Shown here: in pieces, positions 42,969 to 55,849 of the stretch
Layout: every line of letters begins with the position of its first letter
Numbering within the stretch: position 1 is the first letter of the stretch
Assembly: GCA_022828595.1 (NCBI GenBank)
Contig: JAKGHH010000005.1
Coordinates: forward strand, 59,267,655 to 59,331,654
Length of the DNA stretch: 64,000 bases
Source of the DNA: Nelumbo lutea
Lineage: Eukaryota; Streptophyta; Magnoliopsida; Proteales; Nelumbonaceae
Direction: 5' to 3'
Program-made: the position numbers and the translations under genes
Notes under the pieces: model-generated
Told to the model about the DNA's origin: nothing
The model's input: the letters and a program-made list of their open reading frames with translations, nothing else
Databases searched by the model: none

Positions 42969-45203
42969 CTAAAACTTAAGATTAACCATCTTCGACCCAA
43001 GACATGTATTCACAGCTTCACCAATGGTAAGGAAGAAGCATCCTCCTCCAATTTTATCCACAAACTTGGCTAACTTTAGCTTGTGAATAATGTTCCAGCA
43101 AGGGTTCGCTATGGCTAACTGCATCACAAATAGGTTTTATCAATCCACCAGACGTACTTCATACATGTAATTAACTAAACAAAGCAATCCCTCCATTATT
43201 AATTAAACAAGATGCATCAACTATATTATTGTTATACACAGTGGGATTCATGAAAATATATACAATTTAAACTTTATTGTTTTTTGGCTTGTACTTTTGA
43301 CTGCATTTGGAATCAATGTAAAACATCATCAGTGTAAAATGTTTTATCGATATAAAACTTTATGCTTGATGAGATTTTACATCGATTATCGACATAAAAT
43401 TCCACTCCATCCAAACACATGCAAAACTGAATCAGAATGGAGTTTTATGTTGATCATAGTTACACGCTCCTTCAAAACACCTACAAAACCGAACCGATGT
43501 AAATTTTACATCGGTTCTTGATTTACATCACTACCAAATGCAGCCTTTATAATCCCATGAAATTTTACTTCTTAGTTCTTTAACCATTTCCTAAACATGT
43601 TCAATACTAATTTAATTAATGCCAGGCATGGTCCCTGTTATTTCTAGCCTTAATATCTGGAAGTAGAGGTGTCAATGGACTGGTTTTGGGTTGGGTCATG
43701 TTTAAATCAAAATCAATTTGGATGGATTTGACAGACCAATAAGATGTATTGGATTGGACCAGTCCAGACTTAATTGTCCAAAGTATTTATTGAATTAGGT
43801 TGGACCTGATCCATCCATAATGGATTTATATTAGATTGGTTGGATTGAACCAATAACTGATCCATTGATAGAAGATAAGAATACAGGTGTCAATGAACCA
43901 AGTTTGGGTTTGACTTGAATTGATCCAAACAGATCCAGAGTATTCATCGGATTGGATTAGGCCTGATCCATCTGTTATGGACTCATATTGGACTGGATCA
44001 GATTTTAGACCAAATTCTGTCTAATTGACACCCATATCCAAGGAGTTGGGACTTGGGGGAAAGGCCCAGATGACCGAGAGGTAGATGGTCTCGCATGAAA
44101 GGCCCACTTAGTCCAGGAGTATCATTAACTCAAAATGCCACCTAGCTAACCGGCATGGGCCGAAGAGCCAATACCACTCAGGTTCACGTGGAAAAGCATA
44201 CCACGAGCTTACCTGAATGCTTGATGAATTCACCCGCGCAGATTTGTAGATGAAACATTCACATGAATTGAGGGTTAAGGTGCAAGGGATTTTATCAAAA
44301 TTTCAATAAGCCTCAACCCGACTTGCATTCTTAATTTTGAGGGTTATGTTATGCCACTTAAAAATCTTCATTTGTTTTGGTAGGGACTAGAGAGAGTTTA
44401 CTCATTTGCTTAAAAATCTACTTTTCGTAGGCAATTTGGGATAAAGAAAATAGCGAGCCTTGGTCTTATAAGCATCTATCTCCTCAACAACAAAACCTTT
44501 TTAAAACCTTAAATATTTTAAAAACATTATTTTAAATATTATCAACTAAAAAAAGAAGCAGTTTAAATTTAAGGATTTTTGGATTGCAATCACCCTCAAA
44601 AATCTGATTTGCAGCCCCTCCTATTCTACTAGTAGTCCTATAAATTTAACACCCTATAACATAAGTAGGTTATCGGCTTCCCAACGGCTGAATGCTATGA
44701 TAAATAAATTACTAAATCCTAGATTATTTTTATTCTATGATTATTTTATACACCAAAAGAAGACAAAATTAAGTTTATCAAAAAACACTTTTAAGTAATA
44801 TAAAACACAAGAAAATGCAGCTAGGTCTTACAGATGTAAATATAAGATTTGCTTGAAACCTTACCTCTATACCACGAGAAACCAACTCCTTATGAAGCTC
44901 TTCTAATACAATGATTCCTGACGTGTCGATGTTCATCAAGTCTGTCACGAGAAGCCCAGCAAAGAACAAACCAATCAGTGACAAAATAAATACTGAAATT
45001 AATGGCTTAAAAATGTCAATATATAGTGGTTGGTAATGGAGATATGGATTAGCATAACTTACTCGACATGTCAAGTATTAGTACTTGAGCTCTCATTTTC
45101 GTATTTCCATTAGCTTCCTCTTCTCCTTCTTCACTATCTTCTTTAACCCACCTCATTATCCTGAAACAAACAAAGACAAAAAGGCCTATTGTTGACGCAC
45201 TTA

Positions 45204-45247
<44 letters not shown>

Positions 45248-48200
45248 TCTTGTATTGTACAGATACAAACTAACCTTTCTCGGATGAAATTGGCATTGGC
45301 AAAACAAAAGTAGGAAGACTGAATACGAATTATCAAAGTGCCTGAAATCTTAACAGCCATAGGATACTGATTGGTGCTACAAAAAATATCAGTTCCAGGG
45401 AGCTGTCCCAGGAATTCCATGCTTGGTCGAATGGCATTTAGTATCACCTTTCCAAATGAAATGGTTACCTGCAATGTCCACAACCATGATCATCAAGCCG
45501 TGTATAATTGAAATTTTCAATTTGTTCATTTGTTGTTACTCAAATGCTTATTCTTCAATAATGTAGATATCACAACAGTACAATAATTTCCATTATTTCA
45601 CTGTTTGCGATGAACAATGTAGGGTCGATAGAATTCTTCTTCCAGTGACTCTAATTATCTCGAACCTGTATTAATTGGTCATGTTGTTCAGACATAGAGT
45701 CTGTCTGTTTGCAGTGTAAATTTGTTAAGAGCATAGAATCCAGCCGCACATTGGGTTGCAGGTTTTCTGCTTTTAGTATATCCACACTCTTTGTGGGGAT
45801 CGAATCATCTTACTTCTCACGAACAAATAACACAAAATCAATAAGGTCGAACGATGTTGGTTTTCTTTTTTGTTTTGTTTTTCATGAATGGGGTCCATTC
45901 ATCTGTGGGTCATCAGATAAACCAAGTTTGCTTGACTGACTATTGAATATATTATATATGAGACATGTGACATCTTGTTAGCTAGGAGTCTTGTATGAAG
46001 ATACCTACGCCATCATCTTTACTTGAAAATGAAAGACAAATCGTTATGCATTAACAATAAGAAATTAAGAATAAGGGACAAAAATGTAAGACTAAATCTG
46101 GAAGCATGGTATACCTATTGCCACATTCAACAATTTCCAATAACCCATCAAAAGGAAAAAAAAAAAATCGATTATTTTTTTTAGGAAATTAAAGTTCCTT
46201 CTCAATTATTAAATAAATTAATTAATAAATGAATGAAGGGGTGTTATCAAGGAGGGACTCATAATAGAGGGGGCGATCATTTACCTACATGTGAGGTATC
46301 ATTCTCATGGAATCAATCACCAAAACATTGGAGCACACTTATCCCAATGGAGGAATGGGGGTAAAGAGAAGAAGATAGAGATAGTGCCCTACATGAGCAG
46401 GAGGGGTATCTGGTCCTGTGGTCCAATGAGGAGATGAATAGTTAGTGGTCTTGGGCTAGCTCTTGGCCGAAAAAAGCCTAAAACCCATGATTCTCTCTCA
46501 TCCGACTATTCGACCACCCCACTAGAGTCGCTATTCTTATACTATTTTGTTCAAAATTAATGGTATTCTGCAAGCAAGCCCATTAACAGATCAAATGGCT
46601 CAAAATCTTGATGTCATATGCCCCTTCTGATGTCCTACTTTGGAAAGCATCTTTCATCCATCTATGTTAGAATCAGGAATCTAATATTTCTACTTAGTTA
46701 CATATAAACATCAGGGACGTATGTATCGAATCTTTTTACTCTAAGTGGAGGAACAACCCCCTTAGAATTTCTTTGAAGGGAGGCAAATTGATACAAGGAG
46801 GGACCTACCAAATCTGGTGGTCCAAAAGTGCCCATTTTGGACGGATCAAGATGGAGTCACCACTTCGTATCTACTTGCAAAAACTAGCTAGCAGGTGGGG
46901 CTCATTTATCCTTAAAGTAAGCATTGACAAAGAACCCATTTTGCATTCATTAATGATGCACAAGTCAAATCTATGTTGGAATATTACATGAAGCTTTTTT
47001 CTCTGCCAGGGTGCTGTTACTGCAACTCCACTTTCAAAGTTTATCTCAATTCCCATTTCTACCCTCCTACATTCATTGTATCTGGACAACATTTGCAATA
47101 TATCCATGAAATAATTAACCACAGAAGGATGGATGAAAACCAAAGTTGAATAGTAGGCATATAAAGTAGGAAGCATGATCGAGTAGGCGTGAGAATAAAA
47201 TGTAAGATGGCCCAGAAGTTTCTGTTGCACTAATGCACTTGCATCCTTGAAGGCTTGAATCCTCCTCTCGTTAAAAGGACTCACTGCTCTGTCATTCCTC
47301 AACGATATATTGTTGTTCTTTGATTGATGTATTGACGAAGACACATCAACTTGTTAAGAATGTTCTTTTTTTTTTTTTTTTTCTTTTTAAGTTCTAATTT
47401 GGAAGGAGTACAAATATAAATTTGTAGAGTAAACAGTTTTATATTATTTTGTATATATTTGCCATGGTTCTCAAAACTGGATTGGATTGGACGGTTGAAC
47501 CAGAAAAGCCGGGAATCGATTATGGTTCCATTTTTCCTCAAAACCGTTGATTTTGGTCAATAAATCGTTGAATCAGCTGGTTAATTATTTGAACTGTTCA
47601 AACAGTTTTGACCATTTTTTTTTATTTTTTTAAAATTTTTTATTTTTTTTGTGAGGACAGGCCAACCATTCGGGTCAAATGGTTAGACCGCTCGAACCAG
47701 TAACCGAACCCCTGACCGGTTCGGTTTTAAAAACCATGGTATTTGCACTGTACATATTTAAGTGTATTTGTATTCTTTCGAAACTGAACCTTAGTACTCT
47801 GCATAAATACAAAATACATACACAAATACGTACGTATAAAGTATAAACATATACAGTACGTATTTATGTACATACGCATAACAATGTGCGAAGAAAATTA
47901 TACCGCAACGAGAAGGCCGATCTCGACGGATCCAAACAAGACCCCGAAGAACGCTCCAATGCAAGAGAGGAAATCCAGTTTATCGACCTTCCAGATGTTG
48001 TAGGCTTCGTTGAAGTCAATAAGGCCAGGAAGGGCGGAAAGAATAATTGAAGCAAGGATGGCGATAGGCGTGAAATATAGGAGAGTAGTCAGTATCTGCA
48101 GTGCGACCAACACCGCAATGGCCATTACTATGTTTGAGACCACTGTTTGGCAACCCGCGCTGAAATTCACGGCCGTGCGTGAGAATGAACCTACGTATAC

Positions 48201-50320
48201 AATATATTTATTAATCCAGTAAGCCAATTAAACCCATCATCGATGGTCAATTCTAATTAATTAATTGATCATATAAAAGAAAGTAAGAAACTATATATAT
48301 ATATATATATAATATGGTGATCCACTACTAGTACTAGTACTGAGTACTGACCAGTGGCTACATAACAAGAAGTTAGAGAGCCTGCAATGTTCATGACTCC
48401 CATGGCTACCATCTCTTTATTTCCATCAAGTTGGTATCCTCTTACTGATGCAAACGATCTCCCAACCGCAATGGCTTCCTGAAAATTAAATTAAATTAAG
48501 GGTTGTGACGCCAACTACCTACTACTGTTAATAAAATAAGGAGTAAGAAATGTTAAATTAATATTCTACTCTCTAGAGGAGCTATATATGTAACAACACA
48601 CACCGTGAGAGCAATGATGGCAGAAATTAACCCAATTTTGGCCGCTTCTCCAACGTGTGGGCCGTTGAACTCTATCTCCTTCACCGAGCTTGGATTAATT
48701 CCTCCTTCGAGGTGTTTTATAATCTTAACTCCATGTTTATCCGCTCTCGTGACGAAGACTATAAGCGTGGACAATACAACAGATATGAGAGGAGCAAGAG
48801 CTGGTACCCAAAAGAGTTTCTTGTTTTTTCTGCCCTGTACATGAATTGTATTGGGACCGGGTTTGAATATTTCATATAAAACAATTAATTAATAATATAT
48901 AGATGCTTGCATGAAATTAACAGATGTTAATTGCTTACCACAAATCTCATGGCCATGATGAGAACCAGGAATGAGCACCCGAGAACAAAATTAAGGGGGC
49001 TCCACTGCAGGTATCAGACACAAGAAAGAAAAAAAAAATTAGCTAGCATAATTAACATAAAATATAAACTTGTAGCTACTTTCAGAATTAACTAGCCCTC
49101 ACAGACCAAAAAAATAAAAAGAAAAACACAGGTTGGTTTCCTTACTGGGTGATGAAGTGACCTCAAAACCGCCTCCATGACAGAGATCACATCAGTTTTA
49201 TTTGTAAAGTGGTCGATTCCAAGAATCCCCTTCAATTGCTGCAATCCTATAACAATTGCAGCACCTGCCATGAACCCAACGATGGCAGCATGCGAGAGGA
49301 AATCGACAAGAAAGCCCAACCTGTGAAGATGAAGAAAAATGGGAGGCCCAAGTGAATCTGATTCTGATACCATAAAAGATGAAGGGTTTGGAAGAATAAG
49401 AAATGGATTTGTTGTATTTCATTGATGTTTGTACATGAGGTATCGTGTGGTTATCCAGTTACAACATGATAAATTAAAACTGAAACCAAAATAACAAAGA
49501 ACAAAATACAACAAACACTGCCATGTGATATAACTCATCACCTGAACAGCCCAAAAACAGCTTGAAAGAAACCGGCGAAGAAGGTCACAGTGATCACAAA
49601 GTTTCTGTAAGCCGTAGGATCAGCCACAGGATCTATTACTTTCTGAACCAAGGACGACAGTAGCATAGAGACCACGGCCACCGGACCGATGGCTATCTCT
49701 CTGGAGCTTCCCATTAAAGAGTAAACCAGAGGCGGAACGACACTTGTATCTATGATCGATATAGAGCAGACCCAAATATCAAAATATTTTTATTCAAATC
49801 ATAATAGCTAGCTAGCTAGATTTAAATTGAAACTACAAGTACTACTTACAGAGGCCATATTGAGGATCAAGCTTCGCTAGACTTGCGTACCCAATACTCT
49901 ACAAGAAATTTAAGATGTTGAGAGAAAATGAAGAACACAAGAAGAAGCTAGCTAGCTTTAATCGGAAAATACAAAGCAGGACTTTTTCCTATATATATAT
50001 ACCTGTGGAATGCTGAGGCTGGCAAGCGTTAAACCCGCCATCAAATCATTCTTGAACTTTGTTGCCTTATAATTCCGACCCCAATGGAGAATAGGAAATA
50101 TGTTCTTCAAAACTGAGAGTACACATTTCGAACCACCTTTCTGGCTGCAAGATGAACGCAGCTTGTTTGCTCTGTGAAAAACGGTTTGCTTCAGCTCACG
50201 CCATGCACCTGGTGGCTCAGGAGTATTGAGCACCCACTGAGCCCTCACAGCCCGACTGCTGTCCTCGACGTCGGGCTGCTCTTGGACACCACAGGTCTCA
50301 TCGGCGGCCAATGATCCCAT
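42969..50320 (-). CDS. SULTR2: SULTR2-type sulfate/proton symporter, copy B (12 exons)
   Basis: Exons in transcript order: 50320-50003, 49898-49850, 49749-49542, 49320-49146, 49004-48939, 48834-48604, 48478-48352, 48190-47904, 45468-45275, 45160-45063, 44941-44865, 43118-42969. The 1980 nt are in frame, giving 659 aa. Exons 2-9 and 11 have exactly the lengths of copy A; only the first, tenth and last differ. The family marks are the same: [84 protein letters not shown] carries NIDTSG (T591) and an acidic loop ([12 protein letters not shown]). The ATG at 50320 is preferred; an in-frame ATG at 50371 would add 17 residues that copy A lacks. Introns 8 (2.4 kb) and 11 (1.7 kb) are long and full of repeats. 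Confidence 0.93.
43665..44034. repeat. Dispersed repeat, GGTGTCAATGGAC family, copy 1 (intron 11 of B)
   Basis: Starts AGAGGTGTCAATGGACTGG and ends with the inverse (ATTGACACCC). It seems to be two head-to-tail units, the second starting near 43885. It resembles 54351-54748. Confidence 0.6.
45205..45243. repeat. (CT)n microsatellite in intron 9 of copy B
   Basis: About 19 CT units, 30 bases from the donor of exon 9. Copies A and C show only short CT or GA tracts in the same intron, so it grew in B. Confidence 0.9.
46871..47344 (-). other. Unrecognised 157-codon open frame in intron 8 of copy B
   Basis: A single uninterrupted frame with ATG. Composition is ordinary ([36 protein letters not shown]). 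I do not recognise a family. It is on the same strand as copy B but cannot be one of its exons, because exons 8 and 9 join in phase 0 as in copy A. It may be an exon of an inserted gene fragment, a small gene or chance. Confidence 0.25.
47463..47738. mobile_element. GGTTGAACCGG-type element in intron 8 of copy B
   Basis: The left end CCATGGTTCTCAAAACTGG is the imperfect inverse of the right end (CCATGGTTTTTAAAACCGA read inversely). The T-rich middle carries GACCGGTTCGG and CGGTTGAACC arms. Confidence 0.6.
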
Positions 50321-51499
50321 AGTTGTTGTTTGAAGGGTTTGGAAGAACCGAGAGAGATTTCTCTCTCTCAAGTACTAACCGCTTGTCTGAGAGAAGCAAA
50401 AGTTGATTCTAAGCGCATGGATGGCATGACTCTGCAAGTCGGAAATGGTTAGGCTTACTCGCTTACTCAGTCTTACACCATGAAAATGAAAGTTCGGAGA
50501 GAGAAAGGCTGAATACTTCTTACTTGTCGAGAATATGGGACCTTAAAAGTTAAAACTGAGAAAATGCGGTACATTTGAATTTTAAGTGATCATTTGAATT
50601 TCAAGCTACCAGTTATGCCTCGCACGTGCAAAGGTTGGTTCTGGTACATAAACGGGATGATATATAATTAATCAAGATTTTTAAAACCGGATCGAACAGG
50701 GAATCGTTCTATAAAAAAAAAAAAAGTCAAAAATCATTTTTCCGATCAACGCTTCGACTGCATAATTCAGTTGGCCACTGATCAAATCAACGACTTTTGA
50801 GTTTTGGCCAAACAATGGTTAATTTTTAGGTGAAACGGAATCGATTATCCCAAGTTTTCTGGTCCAATCATCCGGTCCGGTCCAGATTTGAAAACCATGA
50901 ATATAATAATGAAAACCAGGAATGATGTTAAAAGGAAATAATTTTCAATACCAAAGCAAAAACGACAAATGGTCCAACAATTCCGTCCTTTTTATCACTC
51001 GAGTGACACGTGTATATACACGTGCCATTCCTAGAAAAGGGTTAGTGGAGAGAGAAATAAATGGAATAAAGCTTTTGAGGGTGATCTGGACGTGAGGCCA
51101 AAGGCGGGCATCGGCATTATATACCGTCTAGCATATTGAAGGACCCAGACCTAGCTGAAGTGACAAAAAAAAAAAAAATCTCAAAACTTTAATAAATTAA
51201 TATAGATATGTTATTAAAATTGTTTTGTAGAAGTGGGTTCATACTTTGGAGTTTGGAAAAGCCAAAGAAGATAAAAATGTAAAAAGAAAATCAGGATGCT
51301 GGACCAAATTAGGAGACCACATGTACATTGTTTATGCAGTAATAGATATAAATGTAGGAGTTTGTCGTCATGGAACAAAAAGACAATGCCCCCATTTCAA
51401 TTTGAACCATGGATAGGAAATGACTACAATGCTACTTACACATCCAGTTTTATTTTGAAACCTAAGCTTCAGACCCAACTTTACACTTTCTTGGGCTTA
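50321..51499. other. Promoter region of copy B and flank
   Basis: The leader and promoter of copy B should lie in the first few hundred bases; a TCTCTCTC tract is at about 50358-50368. A GGTTGAACCGG-type repeat covers about 50670-50905. The open frame at 51296-51556 is unrecognised. Confidence 0.35.
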
Positions 51500-51628
51500 G
51501 GCTGCGAGCTAGGTCCTACTAGGAGCAATCATAAAAGTGTAAATTGCCACATATGAGATGTACGGCTGCGAGCTAGGTCCTACTAGGAGCAATCATAAAA
51601 GTGTAAATTGCCACATATGAGATGTACG
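51500..51628. repeat. 64-bp tandem duplication
   Basis: GGCTGCGAGCTAGGTCCTAC begins at 51500 and again at 51564. The two units appear identical, so the duplication is very recent. Confidence 0.92.
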
Positions 51629-51639
51629 GTATTAGATGA

Positions 51640-53330
51640 TCAGTAGGGTATTGAAATGCATTTTATTGACAGGATATCCAAATTCCTCTTTGTATGGTGC
51701 ATACTATTTTTTTCTATTTTCCTTTTTCTTTATTCTTCATCCATGAAAAAAAATTATAAGTTTATAGGAGTAAATATATAAAAAAATCTCTTTTCAAATA
51801 TAAAAAATTCAAACAGTTCAATTGCATTTATAGGACAGCAAGAAAAAAAAAATAGAGAGTGACTGATCAATCCAAGTCAGAAATTTTTAGCCCCACTTGT
51901 ACAAGGGGGATGAATCCTGACCGTGGATTGATGCCAAATCTACTGGCAGGATATGGTTTATAGGGGTGGGGGGGGCTTCTAATAGAGTAAGGGGAGTTGA
52001 AATTCAGAATTCTACATTGAGCTGCAATGTATTTACAAAAAAAAAGGTAAAAAAAAAAAAACTATATGACATCCATTTTTTATTGGAAAGAGAGAAAATC
52101 ATTCATTACTTAAACGTAAATGTTCTTGATTTATACACCTCTTATAAGCTATATAACACGAGATCACATCCACACCCCACCTGTGGGGCGCCCCACATGA
52201 ACATCTCAATGTGCATTGGAAACATCTCCCATACTTGCCACTGAGAGATGTTAGTACACGGTTGGGATATACTTTAGGATGTTGTGGGGCACTGATGTGA
52301 GCTATAATATGAAAATTACAATAGAGTAGGCTAGTCGCTAGTTGTTTAATATATATGATCAAATGATGCTTTTATCTGTCCAGTTTGTGGAGGTAATGTA
52401 GTATATGTTTGGCATCAATGCTGTAGATATAGTACCGTTTTCTTAGAAAATGATGCTACTGATATGTGGTTTGGAAGCACCATTTTTTGTTGTCTGAGAA
52501 AATGGTGTCTTTTTTTCTGTTTGGAAACAATGCTGTTAGGTAGAATGTTTCTTGGAGCAACAATGACACTTTTCTATTGTTATAAGTGTTCCATGTCTGT
52601 TTTCAGCACTAGTACCCATTATAGGAAGTCCAAGACATTGCCACATCACATCCTCATTGGCAACAAGGAGTTGCAATTTGAGAAAACATTAAATTCGGCA
52701 TTACTCCAAACCATGTTTTCTCGATTTCCAAGGTGTGGCTTGGAGCATTGTTTTTATGAAAAAAAAATGGTTCCAAACAAATAAGTATTTCCTAGAGCAC
52801 CGTTTTTTTCATCATGGCGCTGATGTGTTACCGTTTTTTGAAACAACACCATCAATGTCAAACAGATGCATAGATATTAGATTATATTGGTAGGGTGTTG
52901 GAATGTATTTTGTTGACAAGATATTTATTTGGTGCATTGATACTACTTTTTTACTATTTTTCTTCTTTTTTATTTTTCATCCATGAAAAATATTATAAAT
53001 TCATAAGTACAGTCTACTTATCCCCATATATAAAACAATCTCTTTTCAAATATAAAAAAAATTCAAACAGCTCAACTACATTTATAGGTCAGCGAGAAAA
53101 AAAAAATACTACGTGGCATCCTTTTTTCTGGAAAGAGAGAAAATCATTCATTACGCCTTATAAGCTATATAACACGAGATCACATCAGCACCCCAGCTGT
53201 GGGGCACCACACATGCACATCTCAGTGTGCATTGGAAACACCTTGTCATACAGAGCATACATTCAAATTTACAATAGAATAGACTCGTTGCCAGTTGTTT
53301 AATATGATGGAAATTAAGATAGTTTAATCT
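51640..53330. repeat. Local direct duplication flanking a MITE
   Basis: Blocks 51640-51850 and 52060-52235 recur at 52885-53110 and 53120-53250 in the same order (shared: CTCTTTTCAAATATAAAAAA; AAAGAGAGAAAATCATTCAT; TATAACACGAGATCACATC). The first copy carries an extra segment at about 51855-52050, and the MITE at 52401-52865 lies between. No gene is recognised. Confidence 0.75.
52401..52865. mobile_element. MITE, GTTTGGCATCAATG family, copy 2
   Basis: GTATATGTTTGGCATCAATGC at the left; the inverse CTGTTTGACATTGATGGTG at the right. Colinear with 30021-30432. Confidence 0.7.
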
Positions 53331-54350
53331 GTCCAGCTCGTGGGGGCATCCGGGTTGTTGAGTTTGGTAATAAGTAATTACTGTGTAATAACTAATAACA
53401 TCCTTTCTGTGTATTTTTAATTTGACAAAAGAACCATTTCTAGATTTTCTGATTCCTAGCTAGAAACAATATCGCATGCGTTTGGCACATTGATGCTGAA
53501 AATTGCAATTTTGATTCACAAGATGAGAATGACTTTTGGGTTGGTCTTGATTCTTGAGATGGAAATATGTATTGTAAATCAATGCAAATATACTATTATG
53601 TTAGAAGTTTGCATTGACAATAGATGCAAAAGTTTGAAAAAATTGAATTGAACTTTGCTTGCATCGATGGTTGAGGTAAATTCACAAGCTACCTACTTGC
53701 TCTCATCGACCTTCAACCATCCCAAACCTCAATGGTCATCTCATCTGCAACTTGTCGGACGAGTCTCCTTTCTTTGCTCTTTACAGATCTCTTTGAGTAA
53801 AAAGAAAGAATGTGCACAACCGTTCTTCATCTCAGCCGTCTATGCTTAATTTCCGATGAATAGAAAACGTTGATCTCTGACGAGTGACCTATGGAGAGAC
53901 ACTAAACCGAGCAATATTTGGCTTTACTCCCGATCAAATTTTGGGTACCAATTACTATTCCCTTAATTCTTGACTCAACACTGGATAAATGGATAGTGTA
54001 TTGTGAGTAGGCGTGAGCAGAGTTCTTATTAACTAAGGCTGCAACACTCCTTTTTTAGTTGGTTCCAACACTCCTTTTTTAGTTGGTTCTGGTTCGGGGA
54101 TTGGGGGGGGTTGGGTTCCACTTCAGTAAACAAGACTTAGGTGAGAGAGTTCCCTGCACACTATCACTTGAAAGTAGGGAGCTAGATGATCTACTCAGAA
54201 GCACCCTCTCAGTTTGTCATCAGCAATTGCAAATAGCTTGGCGGAGAAAGATATCATATATATTGGCCGATACTCTAAGCTAAGGTAATATACACGTTTG
54301 ATCCTGGAGATTTCACTCTCTTACATTTCAGCACATAACCAGTTTACAGA
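53331..54350. other. Intergenic, no gene recognised
   Basis: Ordinary AT-rich sequence with short open frames (53655-53849, 54083-54283) lacking known domains. Confidence 0.35.
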
Positions 54351-54748
54351 TAAGAGTCTCAATAGACTGGTTTTGGGTTGGAATCCGACCAAATCAAAAT
54401 TAATTTGGATGGACCAATAAAGTAAACATATTTAATTTAGACGGATTGGACCGATCAATAAAACATATTAAATTGGACCTTGTCCATCTATAATGAATTT
54501 ATATTGGATTGAGCCAATATCTAATCCCATTGATCGAAGCTAAGAACACAGGTGTCAATGGATCAGATTTGTGTTGGAACCAATCTAAATTAACATGAAT
54601 TTGAACAAATTGGATGGTCCAGACATTGAACTGGAGCGGTCCAAGACGATCCAAAATATTTATGGACTGGATTGGACTAAGTCCATTTGTAATGGGTTCA
54701 TATTGAACTGGATCGGATTAGACCAAATTCAGCCTAATTGACACCTCC
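54351..54748. repeat. Dispersed repeat, GGTGTCAATGGAC family, copy 2
   Basis: Same structure as 43665-44034: two head-to-tail units between TAAGAGTCTCAATAGACTGG and AATTGACACC. It lies outside the region shared by copies B and C, so it spread independently. Confidence 0.55.
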
Positions 54749-55212
54749 TATTTACACGTGTCACAAGATAAGTCTAAACCTAGAGATTTCATTCTTTTTT
54801 ATTCTGAAACGTAACAGATACATTTGACTCTCTCCTATAGGAGTTGCAACGTAGAGATTTTACTCTCTCCTACTGTGAAATATAACAGATTCGTATTCTA
54901 ATTTCTTAGGTTAGTGAAACTTGGTGGATCGAACTTAGTATCTTAATAGGGCCTGGAAGCAGAATTAACTCAGTAAGAGTTCCACGTTCTTTTAGTTTTA
55001 TTTTTAATGGAGTTCAATCTTCTCCTGGTTTTAATGAAGTTGCAAGGTTTTGATGGGATTGGATATTATGGTGGTTTTAAACAAGGAAAATGGTTACTAA
55101 AATGTCCTCGATGCATGTGCAAATTGCATTTGCTTCAATTTAAACAACCAAATACTTACAACTTTGCCTTCACATTTGTACTGTTCATGTGCAAATGAAA
55201 TCCATACATCTA

Positions 55213-55324
55213 GGTTATGTTTGGTTTGAAGGAAAGATAAGGAAAGGAAAGGTGAGAAAACCTTCACTTTCCACACCTTTCCCTTCTTTTCCCTAACTTT
55301 TTTTTTTCAAACCAAACACAGCTT
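55213..55324. mobile_element. Short MITE, GGTTTGAAGGAAAA family, copy 4
   Basis: GGTTATGTTTGGTTTGAAGG with its inverse at the right end. Confidence 0.7.
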
Positions 55325-55373
55325 TAGGGTCTTGAAATCCAGTCCACACAATTGAACTGTTCAAAAACACTTA

Positions 55374-55746
55374 GGCCCCACTCGCTTTTGGGTAAGTTAT
55401 TTATCCAAAACAGTTACCCGGGTAAGGGGCATTTACCCAGGTTCTTTTATTTCCTATGCAAACAAGACAATGACCATTTTAGTTATAAAATCCATTATTA
55501 TAAGAGGCATTTTTGTCTCATTCAAGTGTTTGGCAACTTTCCCCTGAGGTGGGAAAAGTTATTTACCCAAATAGGAGATAGGTATTACTTACCTAGAAAA
55601 TATACTTAATTTCACCCTTCTCAAAATAAACTTTCCATGTTCCTTACATAAATCTGAAAAAAGAATATACCATTTTTTGTCAATGGGAATGAAAATTCCA
55701 TTGAGTAATTTCCCCCCTCTCAAAATCCAAAAAAAAGAACACCACC
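55374..55746. mobile_element. Tourist-like MITE, TTTTGGGTAAG family, full copy
   Basis: 373 bp between TTA (55371-55373) and TTA (55747-55749). The left end is GGCCCCACTCGCTTTTGGGT; the inverse of the right end is GGTGGTGTTC. The core matches 11528-11831. Confidence 0.7.
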
Positions 55747-55849
55747 TTAATGTTACTTACATTTTTGTATTTGCATCTTAACCAAAGGCAGCAGCGTTAA
55801 GAACATGGAACTTGAAGAGAAGTATATAGTCTCGAAATAACATCTGATT

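Noticed and set aside
50321..50371. Upstream in-frame ATG for SULTR2 copy B
   Set aside because: It would add 17 residues with no counterpart in copy A, whose N-terminus aligns with the ATG at 50320.
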